64,000 nucleotides of DNA from Laceyella sediminis (lineage in GTDB: Bacteria > Bacillota > Bacilli > Thermoactinomycetales > Thermoactinomycetaceae). Where the stretch lies: the NCBI RefSeq assembly GCF_003003125.1, contig NZ_PVTZ01000002.1:124001-188000 (forward strand), given 5' to 3'. The first letter of the stretch is position 1; the number at the start of each line of letters is the position of its first letter. Of the stretch, positions 7,375 through 16,150 are shown piece by piece. Below the pieces are notes generated by a model that saw only the letters and a program-made list of their open reading frames with translations, was not told where the DNA came from and did no database searches. A program made the translations under genes and the position numbers.

Positions 7375-7965
7375 TCAGTCACCTCCTTGCGATGGCGGAA
7401 CACTTTCTTTTTCCTTTTGCAGAGTGAAGTGAAACCGCACAATGACATGATTTTTATCCGCTTCTTTTTTCACTTTGGCCGCAGCGCATTGATCGCCGAC
7501 ACAATCGATCCAGCCTTCGCTGAAATGCTCGTTCTCTTCTTGCGCCAGCTTGCTCACAAAGTCGGACGCTTCTTGCATGGAGGGAAACAAAGCCCAGCCA
7601 TCCAGCCGATTGCCCAGCCCTTGCAACTGAAACAGCCGAGCACCCGCGGGCATGGTAGTGACAATGGCTTCCGCCACTTCTTTCCAAGCTTGGCGTTTCC
7701 CCTCAGCACGTTCAATGGTGTCGCGGTAGGTGAAAAACGCTTGGTACTTGTCGTAAAACTTCTGTTCTTTGCTTTCTTCTAGCATCGCTTCGCTGACAGC
7801 GCGCCGCTTTTCAATCACGGCGTCTTCTAAGCGGGCCACTTTCTTCTCCAGCACCCGATCGAAGTATAAAACACCGCCGATCCCAGCTCCCACGACCAAC
7901 AAAATCAAACCCAGCCACCAGAAAAAAAAGCGGCGGGACAGCGGTTGGGGCGGCAAAAAATTCAT
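7375..7965 (-). CDS. pilN: PilN-like type IV pilus assembly protein
   Basis: A 196-residue protein with a short cytoplasmic leader (MNFLPPQPLSRRFF), one membrane helix (WWLGLILLVVGAGIGGVLYF) and a long coiled coil before a small globular domain, the PilN/GspL-C layout. The frame extends back to 8181, but the ATG at 7965 overlaps the pilM stop (ATGA-type overlap) and has GGAGGGG upstream, so it is preferred. Partner of PilM through the N-terminal peptide and of PilO through the coiled coil. Confidence 0.75.
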   Translation of the reverse strand: MNFLPPQPLSRRFFFWWLGLILLVVGAGIGGVLYFDRVLEKKVARLEDAVIEKRRAVSEAMLEESKEQKFYDKYQAFFTYRDTIERAEGKRQAWKEVAEAIVTTMPAGARLFQLQGLGNRLDGWALFPSMQEASDFVSKLAQEENEHFSEGWIDCVGDQCAAAKVKKEADKNHVIVRFHFTLQKEKESVPPSQGGD

Positions 7966-8963
7966 CGTCCCATCCCCTCCTTCTCGCCTACCATCAAGCC
8001 GAGCGGGACAGCAAGCGAGCTTCCCACAAAGCGCAACGCTTTCTCTTTTAGCGCTTCGGACATGACAAGCTCCGCCGCTGGGGCTTGGGTGACTTTGGCC
8101 AATTGGTTCTGCTCTAGCCAATGTTCCAATAAAAACATATCCAATCCCTCGCCCGCCAGCACCCATTCCGCTTGCGGACACGCAAACATCCGTTGCTTCT
8201 TCTCATCCATCAGTCCGTACAGCTTGGCCAGCAATGCTTCCCCATACGCATTGATCTCTTCCTTACTCTCTAACAGAGGATGAAGCGGATTGGGGTGCGG
8301 TCGATCCTCTCCCTCCATATAATCCGCCACCGGCAGGGAAAACACTTGGGTGTCAATCAATTGATTGTCGCTGAAAAAGCTCGCTTCCACACCCAGTTTG
8401 GAAATTTGCAAAATCAGCGACTGCGGGGCGATGAGTCCACGATAAGCATTGGACCAGCGATAGAGGCAGAAAGGAGCGATATCGATCTGCACCGGATCTA
8501 AGCCGCAAAAGCGGAAGCATCGTACCAGTGCATCCCTGTACGAGCGGGACATCAGAGCCAACATGATCTCTTGGCGATCCCCATCCGCCCACACATGATC
8601 GATGAGCTGATAGTCAAACACCGGATCGGGAAACGGAAGCTCCAACAGAGGAATCAGTTGCTCTTTGATGTAAGTGCGGTATTGTCGTTTCGGCATTTCC
8701 GGCACCATCAACCTTTTGAAAATCACTTCCCGGCAATTGATGCCGATACGGACGCGCTCCGTGTGCAATCGCCGCCCCAGCAAGGCCTCCTGTATGGTTT
8801 GGATCAATTCTTCACGTTCCAGGAAGTACGGCTCTCTGGCCCAAATGCTAGGCAAAGGATGAACCACCATCTGTTGTAGTTCCATGGATTTTCGTCGTTT
8901 TTTCACTTCCACCAGTTTGAAAAAAGAGGCGGAGAGCTCTATTCCTATTTGATAAGACATCAC
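7962..8963 (-). CDS. pilM: PilM-like cytoplasmic actin-fold pilus protein
   Basis: 333 residues beginning YQIGIELSASFFKLVEVKKRRK, the first beta-hairpin of the actin/FtsA-fold PilM family. VRIGINCREVIFKRLMVPEMP follows, as in PilM. It would bind ATP and the PilN leader peptide. The start is GTG-ATG (8963/8960) behind GGAG. Genes for the pilus motor, platform or pilins are not adjacent; the unit is bounded by the arg operon on one side and a terminator on the other. Confidence 0.75.
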   Translation of the reverse strand: MMSYQIGIELSASFFKLVEVKKRRKSMELQQMVVHPLPSIWAREPYFLEREELIQTIQEALLGRRLHTERVRIGINCREVIFKRLMVPEMPKRQYRTYIKEQLIPLLELPFPDPVFDYQLIDHVWADGDRQEIMLALMSRSYRDALVRCFRFCGLDPVQIDIAPFCLYRWSNAYRGLIAPQSLILQISKLGVEASFFSDNQLIDTQVFSLPVADYMEGEDRPHPNPLHPLLESKEEINAYGEALLAKLYGLMDEKKQRMFACPQAEWVLAGEGLDMFLLEHWLEQNQLAKVTQAPAAELVMSEALKEKALRFVGSSLAVPLGLMVGEKEGMGR

Positions 8964-9162
8964 GCGTTAACTCCTTTGCTCTCAACCAGATGCTGGCTCA
9001 TCATCACGATCTGTTCGATATCTTCATTATATTAAACCAGATCATGAAAAGAGTGACGAAATAGAAAACTATGCTTCGTTTCACCCTTCATTTCTTTCGA
9101 TGACTTTTCCCCATTTTTGTCTTGATCAATCCTCTGGTTGCCAACTCGCCACAAAGAAAAAA

Positions 9163-9180
9163 GCCGGCCAATTGGCCAGC
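9163..9180 (-). terminator. Terminator of the arg operon
   Basis: Minus strand GCTGGCC-AATT-GGCCGGC followed by TTTTTTC, 57 bp after the argF stop. Confidence 0.8.
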
Positions 9181-9236
9181 GAAATTGTACGTATATCAGC
9201 CCCAAGCTCCGTTTTTTTGAAGCGTCCGGCCGGGGC

Positions 9237-10196
9237 TCACGATGATGATAACAACAAACCGAGCAACAAGGCCTGTTGTGCGTGCAGGCGGTTTTCCGCT
9301 TGCTGGAATACCACCGATTGCGGGCCGTCGATTACGTCGGCGCTTACTTCCAAGCCACGATAAGCGGGCAAGCAGTGCATGAAAATCGCATCTGGTTTCG
9401 CGCGGCTCATCAGCTCCTGGTTCACCTGGTACCCAGCAAATGCCTGCGCCCGTTGCTCCTTCTCCTCTTCTTGCCCCATGCTCGCCCATACGTCCGTGTA
9501 CACGGCATCGGCGTCTTTGACCGCTTGCGCCGGATCATAACTGAAGGAGAAGGTAGAACCAGTGACGCGGGCGATCGCCTCCGCTTCTTGCCAGATCGCC
9601 GGACTGGGTTCATAGCCTTTCGGCGTGGAAATGGACAGATGCATGCCGGTCAGCGCCGCGATGTGCATCAACGAATGCAACACATTGTTGCCGTCTCCCA
9701 CATAGCAACAAATACGGCCGGCCAACTCCCCTTTGCACTCAGCCAGGGTCATGATGTCCGCCAAAGCTTGGCAGGGATGCTCCCGCTCCGTTAACCCGTT
9801 GATCACTGGAATGTCGGCCGCTTCTGCCAATTGGGTGACCAAGTCGTGGCTATGGGTGCGGATCAAAATCGCATCCACATACCGCGACAGCACGCGGGCC
9901 GTATCCTCTATCGTCTCTCCCCGCCCCAATTGCAACTCTTGTCGATGGAGATTCAGCGCGTGACCACCCAATTGGGCCATGCCCACTTCAAACGAAATGC
10001 GCGTCCGGGTCGACGGCTTATCAAAGATCATACCCAAATTTTTTCCTTGCAACGGGGCTTTCTTCACCCACTCCGCTTTGTCGGCCTTCAATTGCAGGGC
10101 ATGCTGCAAAAACGCTTCCGCCTCCTCAGGCCCCCAATTGGCCAAACCGATGAAATCCTTGTCTGTCCATTCCGTCGCCAAAGGCGCTTCGATCAT
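9237..10196 (-). CDS. argF: Ornithine carbamoyltransferase
   Basis: Converts ornithine and carbamoyl phosphate to citrulline in arginine synthesis. The 319-residue protein has the carbamoyl-phosphate motif STRTR (about residues 61-65), the HPCQALAD motif and the HCLPAYRG ornithine-loop motif near the C-terminus. It starts with an ATG after CTGAGGAAAC and is the last gene of the argCJBDF operon. There is a 116-bp gap from argD with no obvious promoter. Length and all signature motifs are normal. Confidence 0.95.
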   Translation of the reverse strand: MIEAPLATEWTDKDFIGLANWGPEEAEAFLQHALQLKADKAEWVKKAPLQGKNLGMIFDKPSTRTRISFEVGMAQLGGHALNLHRQELQLGRGETIEDTARVLSRYVDAILIRTHSHDLVTQLAEAADIPVINGLTEREHPCQALADIMTLAECKGELAGRICCYVGDGNNVLHSLMHIAALTGMHLSISTPKGYEPSPAIWQEAEAIARVTGSTFSFSYDPAQAVKDADAVYTDVWASMGQEEEKEQRAQAFAGYQVNQELMSRAKPDAIFMHCLPAYRGLEVSADVIDGPQSVVFQQAENRLHAQQALLLGLLLSSS

Positions 10197-10312
10197 GTTT
10201 CCTCAGCCCTTTCGATTTCGTTCTTCGCCGGCCCATTTCCATGAACGCTCCCCTCACCCGGAAGCAGCCATGGAAAAACGGTTTCAGCCGCCATCGGTGA
10301 ATCCGGCATGCG

Positions 10313-11497
10313 CTAGTCGGCTGGAACCGGGGCCGTCCATTCCCATTCCTGCACTACTTCTTTAATCAATGAAACGGCACGCACAATCTGGCCGTGCGTT
10401 ACCACCAAGGGCGGCAACAAGCGCAAGACGTTCTCCCCGGCCACCAGCGTGACCAATCCTTGCTCCAACAGCGATTTAACCACCGGGCCGGCCGAAGTGT
10501 TCAGCTCTATTCCTAACATCAGCCCTTCGCCGCGGATTTCCTGTACGCTTATTAGTCCGCGCAGCTCTTTCTCCAACAGTTGTCTTAGCCATGTACCTTT
10601 ATCCCGTATTTCAGCCATCATGGATGGTTGCGACAACTCTTCCAACACCGCTCGAGCCACCGCCATCGCCAAACGACCACCACCAAATGTCGTCCCATGT
10701 GATCCAGGTCCCAATACTTCTTTCCAAGCTGCTTTGGCTAGCATCGCCCCTACAGGGAAACCGTTGCCCAATCCCTTGGCCAAAGTGACCACATCTGGCT
10801 CAATCCCGTACTTTTGATAGGCGAACCAATGCCCTGTCCGGCCCATGCCAGTTTGCACCTCATCAATCATCAACAAGATGTTTTTCTCCCGACACCAAGC
10901 CGCCAACGCTTGGACAAACGCTGGATCAGCCGGTCGAACGCCTCCTTCCCCTTGCACCAGCTCCAAAAGCACCGCCGCCGTCGTCGCTCCTGTGGCTTGC
11001 TTGACCGCCTGAATGTCCCCGTACGGCAAAATGCGAAATCCCGCCGGCAATGGGGAGAAACCATCTTTCACTTTGTCTTGCCCGGTCGCCGTCAATGTCG
11101 CCAATGTCCGTCCGTGGAAAGAGCGCTGAAAAGTGATGATTTCCGGCTCCTGAATGATTTTCACCATCTTGGCCCAACGGCGGGCGAACTTAATCGCCGC
11201 TTCATTGGCTTCCGCCCCACTGTTGGCGAAAAAGACGGCACCCAATCCACTCATCTTGCACAAGAGGTTCGCCACTTCCTGTTGCAAGGAACTGGCAAAC
11301 AAATTGGACGTGTGCCAGATTCCTTGCGCCTGAGTGATGAGGGCTTGCTCAATCCGCGGGTGTCGGTGACCTAAGTTCACCACGCCGATCCCAGAGGCAA
11401 AGTCGAGATATTCCTTGCCAGACTCATCCACCAACACGGCGCCAGTTCCATCAACGAAGTGAATCTCATGCTGGAGATACGTCGGAAACAATCCCAT
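10313..11497 (-). CDS. argD: Acetylornithine aminotransferase
   Basis: PLP enzyme of the fourth arginine step (N-acetylglutamate semialdehyde to N-acetylornithine). 394 residues with the class-III aminotransferase signature: SGAEANEAAIKFAR (phosphate loop), LMIDEVQTGMGRTG and the Schiff-base lysine in VVTLAKGLGNGFPVGAML. The ATG at 11497 has AAGAGGTGATC upstream and overlaps the end of argB by 32 bp, indicating translational coupling. Confidence 0.95.
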   Translation of the reverse strand: MGLFPTYLQHEIHFVDGTGAVLVDESGKEYLDFASGIGVVNLGHRHPRIEQALITQAQGIWHTSNLFASSLQQEVANLLCKMSGLGAVFFANSGAEANEAAIKFARRWAKMVKIIQEPEIITFQRSFHGRTLATLTATGQDKVKDGFSPLPAGFRILPYGDIQAVKQATGATTAAVLLELVQGEGGVRPADPAFVQALAAWCREKNILLMIDEVQTGMGRTGHWFAYQKYGIEPDVVTLAKGLGNGFPVGAMLAKAAWKEVLGPGSHGTTFGGGRLAMAVARAVLEELSQPSMMAEIRDKGTWLRQLLEKELRGLISVQEIRGEGLMLGIELNTSAGPVVKSLLEQGLVTLVAGENVLRLLPPLVVTHGQIVRAVSLIKEVVQEWEWTAPVPAD

Positions 11498-12263
11498 GGT
11501 CGATCACCTCTTGATTGACGATGCGGGTACCCGCACCCTGTTTAAACCCATTGGCATGAGCGCCGTTCACAATACGGACTTCGGGAATCCCTTGCGCCAG
11601 CGATTGCAAAGCCGACCTCGCTTTCGGAATCATGCCTCCCGTGATCGCCCCGTCCGCAATCCCCTGTTCTATGGTCGCGGGGTCTGCTTCCTGGAGCAAT
11701 TGGCCACCGATTTGGATGCCGTCAACGTCACTTAATAAAATCAGCTGGTCGGCACACATAGCAACAGCAATCGCCGCCGCAGCCTCATCCGCGTTGATGT
11801 TGTACACTTGACCATCTCCATCCACTCCCACAGAGGCGATGACTGGCATCCAGCCTTGCTTAAGCACATGATCGAGCGCCTCCACATTCACGTCGGTGAC
11901 ACGGCCGACATAACCCAACTCAGGGGCCGCGGGTTCCGCCTTCAACAGCTCTAAGTCCACCCCGCTTATGCCAATGGCCGCCACTTGTTGGTTGATCAGT
12001 TGCGTCACCAATTGCTTGTTCACATGTCCGGACAAAGCCATCTGCACCAGCGACAACGTCTCTTCATCGGTCACGCGCCGCCCTTCGATGAACAAGGGCT
12101 TTTTCCCTTGCTTTTCCATCAATCGCGATATCATCGGGCCGCCGCCATGAACGATGACCACTTGCGTTCCTGCGCGCCATGCGTCAAAACATTGGGCAAA
12201 AAACGCCGGATGAATCCGTTCCAGAACACTGCCTCCCACTTTTAGCACAATCAGCTGTTCCAT
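11466..12263 (-). CDS. argB: Acetylglutamate kinase
   Basis: Phosphorylates N-acetylglutamate. The protein starts MEQLIVLKVGGSVLE with the KxGG nucleotide motif, then VIVHGGGPMISRLM (substrate site) and LSDVDGI near the C-terminal half; 265 residues. The ATG at 12263 after GGAGAGGCTG is preferred over an upstream in-frame start at 12317 that lies inside argJ. No N-terminal arginine-sensing helix is evident, so feedback control cannot be inferred. Confidence 0.95.
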   Translation of the reverse strand: MEQLIVLKVGGSVLERIHPAFFAQCFDAWRAGTQVVIVHGGGPMISRLMEKQGKKPLFIEGRRVTDEETLSLVQMALSGHVNKQLVTQLINQQVAAIGISGVDLELLKAEPAAPELGYVGRVTDVNVEALDHVLKQGWMPVIASVGVDGDGQVYNINADEAAAAIAVAMCADQLILLSDVDGIQIGGQLLQEADPATIEQGIADGAITGGMIPKARSALQSLAQGIPEVRIVNGAHANGFKQGAGTRIVNQEVIDHGIVSDVSPA

Positions 12264-12279
12264 CAGCCTCTCCTTCCCG

Positions 12280-13515
12280 TTACGTGCGGTAGCTGGCATT
12301 GATGCGCACGTATTCATATGTCAAATCACATCCCCACGCCGTCGCCGTGGCCTGGCCCCGATGCAGATTGACGCGGATGATTACTTTCTCCTGGTTCAAC
12401 TCCGCGCGCGCCTGTTCTTCATCAAATAGCAACGGCATGCCTCCCCCAATCACTTGCACGTGTCCCAGGTAAACATCGATTGATTCCGGTCGCAAAGAAG
12501 GCTCGCCGTAACCAGCCGCGCACACAATTCGCCCCCAATTGGGGTCAGCGCCAAACACCGCCGTCTTCACCAGGCTGGAACCGACCACCGCTTTGGCGAT
12601 GTTTTGCGCTTCCTGTTCGTGGATCGCCCCTTCAACCACGACCTCGATCAAGCGCGTCGCCCCTTCTCCGTCACGGGCGATCATCTTGGCTAACTCTTGG
12701 CAGACATACTGAAACGCTTGTTGGAATTTGGACCAATCAGCATGGTGCATGTCGAGGGGAGCATGCCCGGCTTCCCCACTTGCCATCACCAAAACCATGT
12801 CGTTGGTGCTCGTATCCCCATCGACTGTGATCATGTTGAATGTCTGATCAGTGGTCTTCCACAGCAAAGATTGGAGAATCTCCGGTTCAATCACCGCATC
12901 GGTAGTGATAAACGCCAGCATGGTGGCCATATTGGGCTTAATCATGCCGGAGCCTTTGGCCACCCCTGCAATGGTCACCGGTTTGCCCTCAATCTCCACG
13001 CTCACTTCCACTTGCTTCGTGCATGTGTCAGTCGTCAAGATCGCTTCCGCAAACGAAGTGTCTGGCGCTTTTAACTTCGGTACCAGCGCTTCAATGCCCT
13101 GAATCACCTTGTTCATCGGCATCAATACACCAATAACACCCGTCGAAGCTACCGCCACCATGCTTTGCGGACAGGCAAGTTCTTCGGCCAGCTTCGCCCG
13201 CATCGCATAGGCATCCATCATCCCTTGCCGTCCAGTGCAGGCATTGGCGTTGCCGCTGTTGACGACCACACCTCGCAATTTCCCGGACACTCCCAAACTA
13301 TCTTGGGTTACTTGGATCGGCGCCGCCTGAAAGGCATTGACTGTATAAACAGCGGCAGCCGTCGCTTCCCGTTCGCATACGATCGCTCCCAAATCGGGCC
13401 GCTTGCGCTTGATGCCCACATGCATCCCTGCCGCTTTAAACCCTTTGGGCGAAGTGATGCACGCTTCCTTTTGCACTGTGAATGCAGGTGACAAAACCCC
13501 TGATTCTTTCCCCAT
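12280..13515 (-). CDS. argJ: Bifunctional glutamate N-acetyltransferase / ornithine acetyltransferase
   Basis: Recycles the acetyl group from acetylornithine to glutamate. 411 residues. The self-cleavage and nucleophile site is visible as KGSGMIKPNMATMLAF, where the Thr of MATM becomes the N-terminal nucleophile of the beta chain. Later GADPNWGRIV is also family-typical. The ATG at 13515 follows GGGGGAG. The operon has no argA or argE, consistent with the cyclic acetyl pathway. Confidence 0.95.
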   Translation of the reverse strand: MGKESGVLSPAFTVQKEACITSPKGFKAAGMHVGIKRKRPDLGAIVCEREATAAAVYTVNAFQAAPIQVTQDSLGVSGKLRGVVVNSGNANACTGRQGMMDAYAMRAKLAEELACPQSMVAVASTGVIGVLMPMNKVIQGIEALVPKLKAPDTSFAEAILTTDTCTKQVEVSVEIEGKPVTIAGVAKGSGMIKPNMATMLAFITTDAVIEPEILQSLLWKTTDQTFNMITVDGDTSTNDMVLVMASGEAGHAPLDMHHADWSKFQQAFQYVCQELAKMIARDGEGATRLIEVVVEGAIHEQEAQNIAKAVVGSSLVKTAVFGADPNWGRIVCAAGYGEPSLRPESIDVYLGHVQVIGGGMPLLFDEEQARAELNQEKVIIRVNLHRGQATATAWGCDLTYEYVRINASYRT

Positions 13516-13531
13516 CTTCGCTCCCCCTTTT

Positions 13532-14563
13532 TTATGGAAACAGCGGCGACTGCATCAATCCGGCTGTGGCAGCCCAACCCATCCGCAGATTAGCGTTTTG
13601 AACCGCTTGCCCCGCTGCGCCTTTCATCAGATTGTCGATCACAGACAAGACCGTGATCCACCCCGTCCGTTCATCCACATGGACACCGATATCGCAAAAG
13701 TTGCTACCTTGTACCGCTTTGGTCGACGGCCAGCCAGACTCCACGATGCGAACAAATGGCGCGTCCTCATACACTTCCTCATACATGTGAAGCACCTCTG
13801 TTGTCGTATATTTATGCAACATCGGTGCATAGAGACTAACCAAGATCCCCCGGTTCATCGGCACCAAATGCGGAACAAACCGCACCCGCACTTCTGCACC
13901 CGCAAGCCGTTTAGCCGCTTGCTCAATCTCAGGGATATGCTGGTGTCCATCCACTTTGTATGGGCGTAGATTCTCATTCACTTCACTAAAAAGCAATGAC
14001 TGATCCACCTTGCGCCCTGCGCCGGTCACACCCGACTTAGCATCGATCACCAAAGCCCGGTGGTCAATCATCCGATGCTGAAGCAGGGGAAGCAAGCCCA
14101 GCAGCGTCGCCGTCGGATAACAACCGGGATTGGCGATCAGATCAGCGGTACGAATCTCTTCTGCAAACCATTCCGGAAGTCCGTACACCGCTTCGGCAAG
14201 CCACTTGTCTGGCGCCGCTTTTCGGTTGTACCAATCCTCATAGCTCCGTCCGTCTTTCAGGCGGAAATCCCCCGACAGGTCAATAACCAACTTCCCTTGC
14301 GCCCGCAACTGAGGGGTTAATTCTCCGCTCACACCGGGCGGTGTCGCCAAAAACACCAGCTCAGCCTCCTGGCCGATCTGTGCGATATCAAGCTCCTGAA
14401 AAGTGTAGGCGAGATGTCGCAAATGTGGATAAGACTGGGACAATGCATCTCCCGCCTGTGAAGTGGAAATCAGCATCGCCAGTTCCAAATGCGGATGCCC
14501 TTCGATTAGCCGAATCAACTCCGCCCCGCCATACCCCGTCGAACCGATAACCGCTGTTTTCAT
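13532..14563 (-). CDS. argC: N-acetyl-gamma-glutamyl-phosphate reductase
   Basis: NADPH-dependent reduction of acetylglutamyl phosphate. 343 residues starting MKTAVIGSTGYGGAELIRL (Rossmann motif), with the catalytic cysteine in IANPGCYPTATLLGLLPL and the GHQHIPEIEQ motif. The frame extends to 14578, but the ATG at 14563 follows GGGGAGGCTAG and is preferred. First gene of the argCJBDF operon, with a promoter/ARG box 50-80 bp upstream. Confidence 0.95.
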   Translation of the reverse strand: MKTAVIGSTGYGGAELIRLIEGHPHLELAMLISTSQAGDALSQSYPHLRHLAYTFQELDIAQIGQEAELVFLATPPGVSGELTPQLRAQGKLVIDLSGDFRLKDGRSYEDWYNRKAAPDKWLAEAVYGLPEWFAEEIRTADLIANPGCYPTATLLGLLPLLQHRMIDHRALVIDAKSGVTGAGRKVDQSLLFSEVNENLRPYKVDGHQHIPEIEQAAKRLAGAEVRVRFVPHLVPMNRGILVSLYAPMLHKYTTTEVLHMYEEVYEDAPFVRIVESGWPSTKAVQGSNFCDIGVHVDERTGWITVLSVIDNLMKGAAGQAVQNANLRMGWAATAGLMQSPLFP

Positions 14564-14611
14564 CACTAGCCTCCCCATTACTTGTCACATGCCATTGGAT
14601 CGTTTTGCATC

Positions 14612-14640
14612 ATTATACATCTATATTTATTTTTATTCAA
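14612..14640 (-). promoter_or_regulatory. arg operon promoter with overlapping AhrC/ArgR-type box
   Basis: TTGAAT (14635-14640), 17-bp spacer, TATAAT (14612-14617). The -35 region reads TGAATAAAAATAAA, 12 of 14 positions matching the Bacillus AhrC box core TGAATAAAAATTCA. Arginine-dependent repression by an ArgR/AhrC protein is the obvious reading. Confidence 0.75.
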
Positions 14641-14658
14641 TGCATTGCATAAAAAAAA

Positions 14659-14699
14659 AAGAGCGATGAATCACACAGGTTTGTGCGTCCACCGCTCTT
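14659..14699 (-). terminator. Terminator of cytochrome c gene
   Basis: AAGAGCG / CGCTCTT outer stem with additional CACA/TGTG pairing inside, followed on the minus strand by a run of ten T residues. Confidence 0.7.
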
Positions 14700-14740
14700 C
14701 ACTTCCCATGTTCTTTTTGGTCATCCCGATGGATGAAGCG

Positions 14741-15085
14741 TCACTTTTTCTCTGCCAGCCAAGCCGCCAATTTCTCTTGATCCTGGCTGGAGATATGTCC
14801 TTGCGAAGGCATGCTGCCCTTGCCTTTTTGCATGATTTCCACAATCTGCTCTTTCTTCAGTTTGCTACCGATTTTCTCCAGGCTCGGTCCAAACCCGCCT
14901 TGGAGATTGCCTCCGTGGCAGGATGCACAGTTGTTTGCATAGATTTTGTCCGCTGTCAAGTTGGCTTGCGCCTCTTTGGACTGGGTCGGCTCTTGTTTGG
15001 CGCTATTACCGCCGCAACCGGATACCACGAGGGCGATTGCGCTCACTCCCGCGAGAAGAATCATCCGCTGTTTGCTCGGCATCAT
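14741..15085 (-). CDS. Lipoprotein c-type cytochrome (c-551/CccB-like)
   Basis: Small electron carrier anchored outside the membrane. 114 residues: signal peptide with lipobox VVSGC (Cys24), then a single heme c domain with CASCH (residues 53-57) and axial Met in GSMPSQG (about residue 92). Length and layout match Bacillus CccB-type cytochrome c-551. The start is ATG-ATG after GAGGTGATC. It lies just downstream of a membrane-anchored charged protein and may be co-transcribed with it. Confidence 0.85.
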   Translation of the reverse strand: MMPSKQRMILLAGVSAIALVVSGCGGNSAKQEPTQSKEAQANLTADKIYANNCASCHGGNLQGGFGPSLEKIGSKLKKEQIVEIMQKGKGSMPSQGHISSQDQEKLAAWLAEKK

Positions 15086-15101
15086 GCGTGATCACCTCTG
15101 C

Positions 15102-15863
15102 CTATTTTTTAAACCAGTTGCGCCCGCCTTTCGCTTGCGAGCGGGACAAGGTGGACTTTTGCTCCTCTTTCTGTTCATCTTCCCCGACATACATCTGCGT
15201 GTCGATCAAGCTGGCTTTTGGGATCTGCGAGGTTTCCCGGTTCTCGTCCGACGCTTTCAACAAACTGCGCTTGTACAAACGCCGGCTCTTGGCTGCGTCG
15301 GTATTTTCTTCGGCAGCCGGCTCATTTTCAACGACCGGCATCTCGCGCGATGTTTTCCGGGTCTTTTTGCGAACGGCAAGCGTTTTGTCCCCTTCGCCAT
15401 CCAGCGCCGTCTCCGCTTCCTGCGCCTGGGTTTTATCCAGATCGTCGGCTTGTTTCTTGCCGCGCGATTTGAAGAGGTTGGAACGCGTGCGGCTAGAACG
15501 CTTAGACTCAGAAACAGTCTCTTTTTCACCCTGCGAATCGTTAACGTCTTTGTTTAACTCTCCACCCTGTATATCATCACGATAAATAATTTCTTGATCC
15601 TCATATGGTAACGTCTTCTGCCCTTCTTTGGGTCTTTCTCGGTGAATTCGCTGTTTCTTACGGCGTTCCCGCTCCATGGTTGTCCGGCGTACTTTTTCCA
15701 CACTGATTTTTATGTTATCGCTCGACATGCTTCCATCCGGAAACATCTTTTCGAGCTCCTCCACTTCTTGCTTTCTTTTCTTCCCGACGATGACGCTCAC
15801 GATGATGATCACTGCCACCACCAAGACGACGGCGCCCCCGCCAATCATGATCATATCCATCAC
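15102..15863 (-). CDS. Membrane-anchored charged protein of unknown function
   Basis: 253 residues. There is one N-terminal membrane helix (GGGAVVLVVAVIIIVSVIVG), followed by more than 200 residues of Lys/Arg/Glu/Asp-rich, low-complexity, probably disordered sequence and a C-terminal GGRNWFKK. The ATG pair at 15863 follows GGAGGTTGAG. No domain is recognised. It could be a scaffold or stalk on the cytoplasmic face. It lies 17 bp upstream of the cytochrome gene, probably in one transcript. Confidence 0.65.
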   Translation of the reverse strand: MMDMIMIGGGAVVLVVAVIIIVSVIVGKKRKQEVEELEKMFPDGSMSSDNIKISVEKVRRTTMERERRKKQRIHRERPKEGQKTLPYEDQEIIYRDDIQGGELNKDVNDSQGEKETVSESKRSSRTRSNLFKSRGKKQADDLDKTQAQEAETALDGEGDKTLAVRKKTRKTSREMPVVENEPAAEENTDAAKSRRLYKRSLLKASDENRETSQIPKASLIDTQMYVGEDEQKEEQKSTLSRSQAKGGRNWFKK

Positions 15864-15892
15864 TCAACCTCCTTTGTCCCCATGAAGACTCC

Positions 15893-16105
15893 CATTAGGG
15901 CGTGCCTGATTCATTCTAACCTGCTACCTCGCCGATGTCGGCTTCAATTGCTAGGCCCGCCTCAGTCTAGGGCATGTCTGATGAATAGGCCAGCGGCTCC
16001 AAAACCATTTTCTCTTTCGCTTCACTTGAGCATCGGCGCTCCTCGAGAAAAGGTTTTTCCGCCGCTTCTTCCCCACCAACTTGATTTGCCAGACACGCCC
16101 TAATG
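15893..16105. repeat. MITE-like element with three copies of an inverted terminal repeat
   Basis: The outer ends are CATTAGGGCGTG(C/T)CTG, inverted at 15893-15908 and 16090-16105 (15 of 16 match). A third copy, TAGGGCATGTCTG (15968-15980), lies inside in the same orientation as the left end and pairs with the right end to define a 135-bp unit. There is no transposase gene. This looks like a non-autonomous element or the nested remains of an IS. Confidence 0.55.
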
Positions 16106-16121
16106 AATACAACGTAAAAGA

Positions 16122-16138
16122 CCGGCGATGTAAGCCGG
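16122..16138 (-). terminator. Terminator after enoyl-CoA hydratase
   Basis: CCGGC/GCCGG stem with a 7-nt loop and minus-strand TCTTTTAC, 13 bp beyond the stop. Confidence 0.5.
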
Positions 16139-16150
16139 CCGCGGCGAAGC

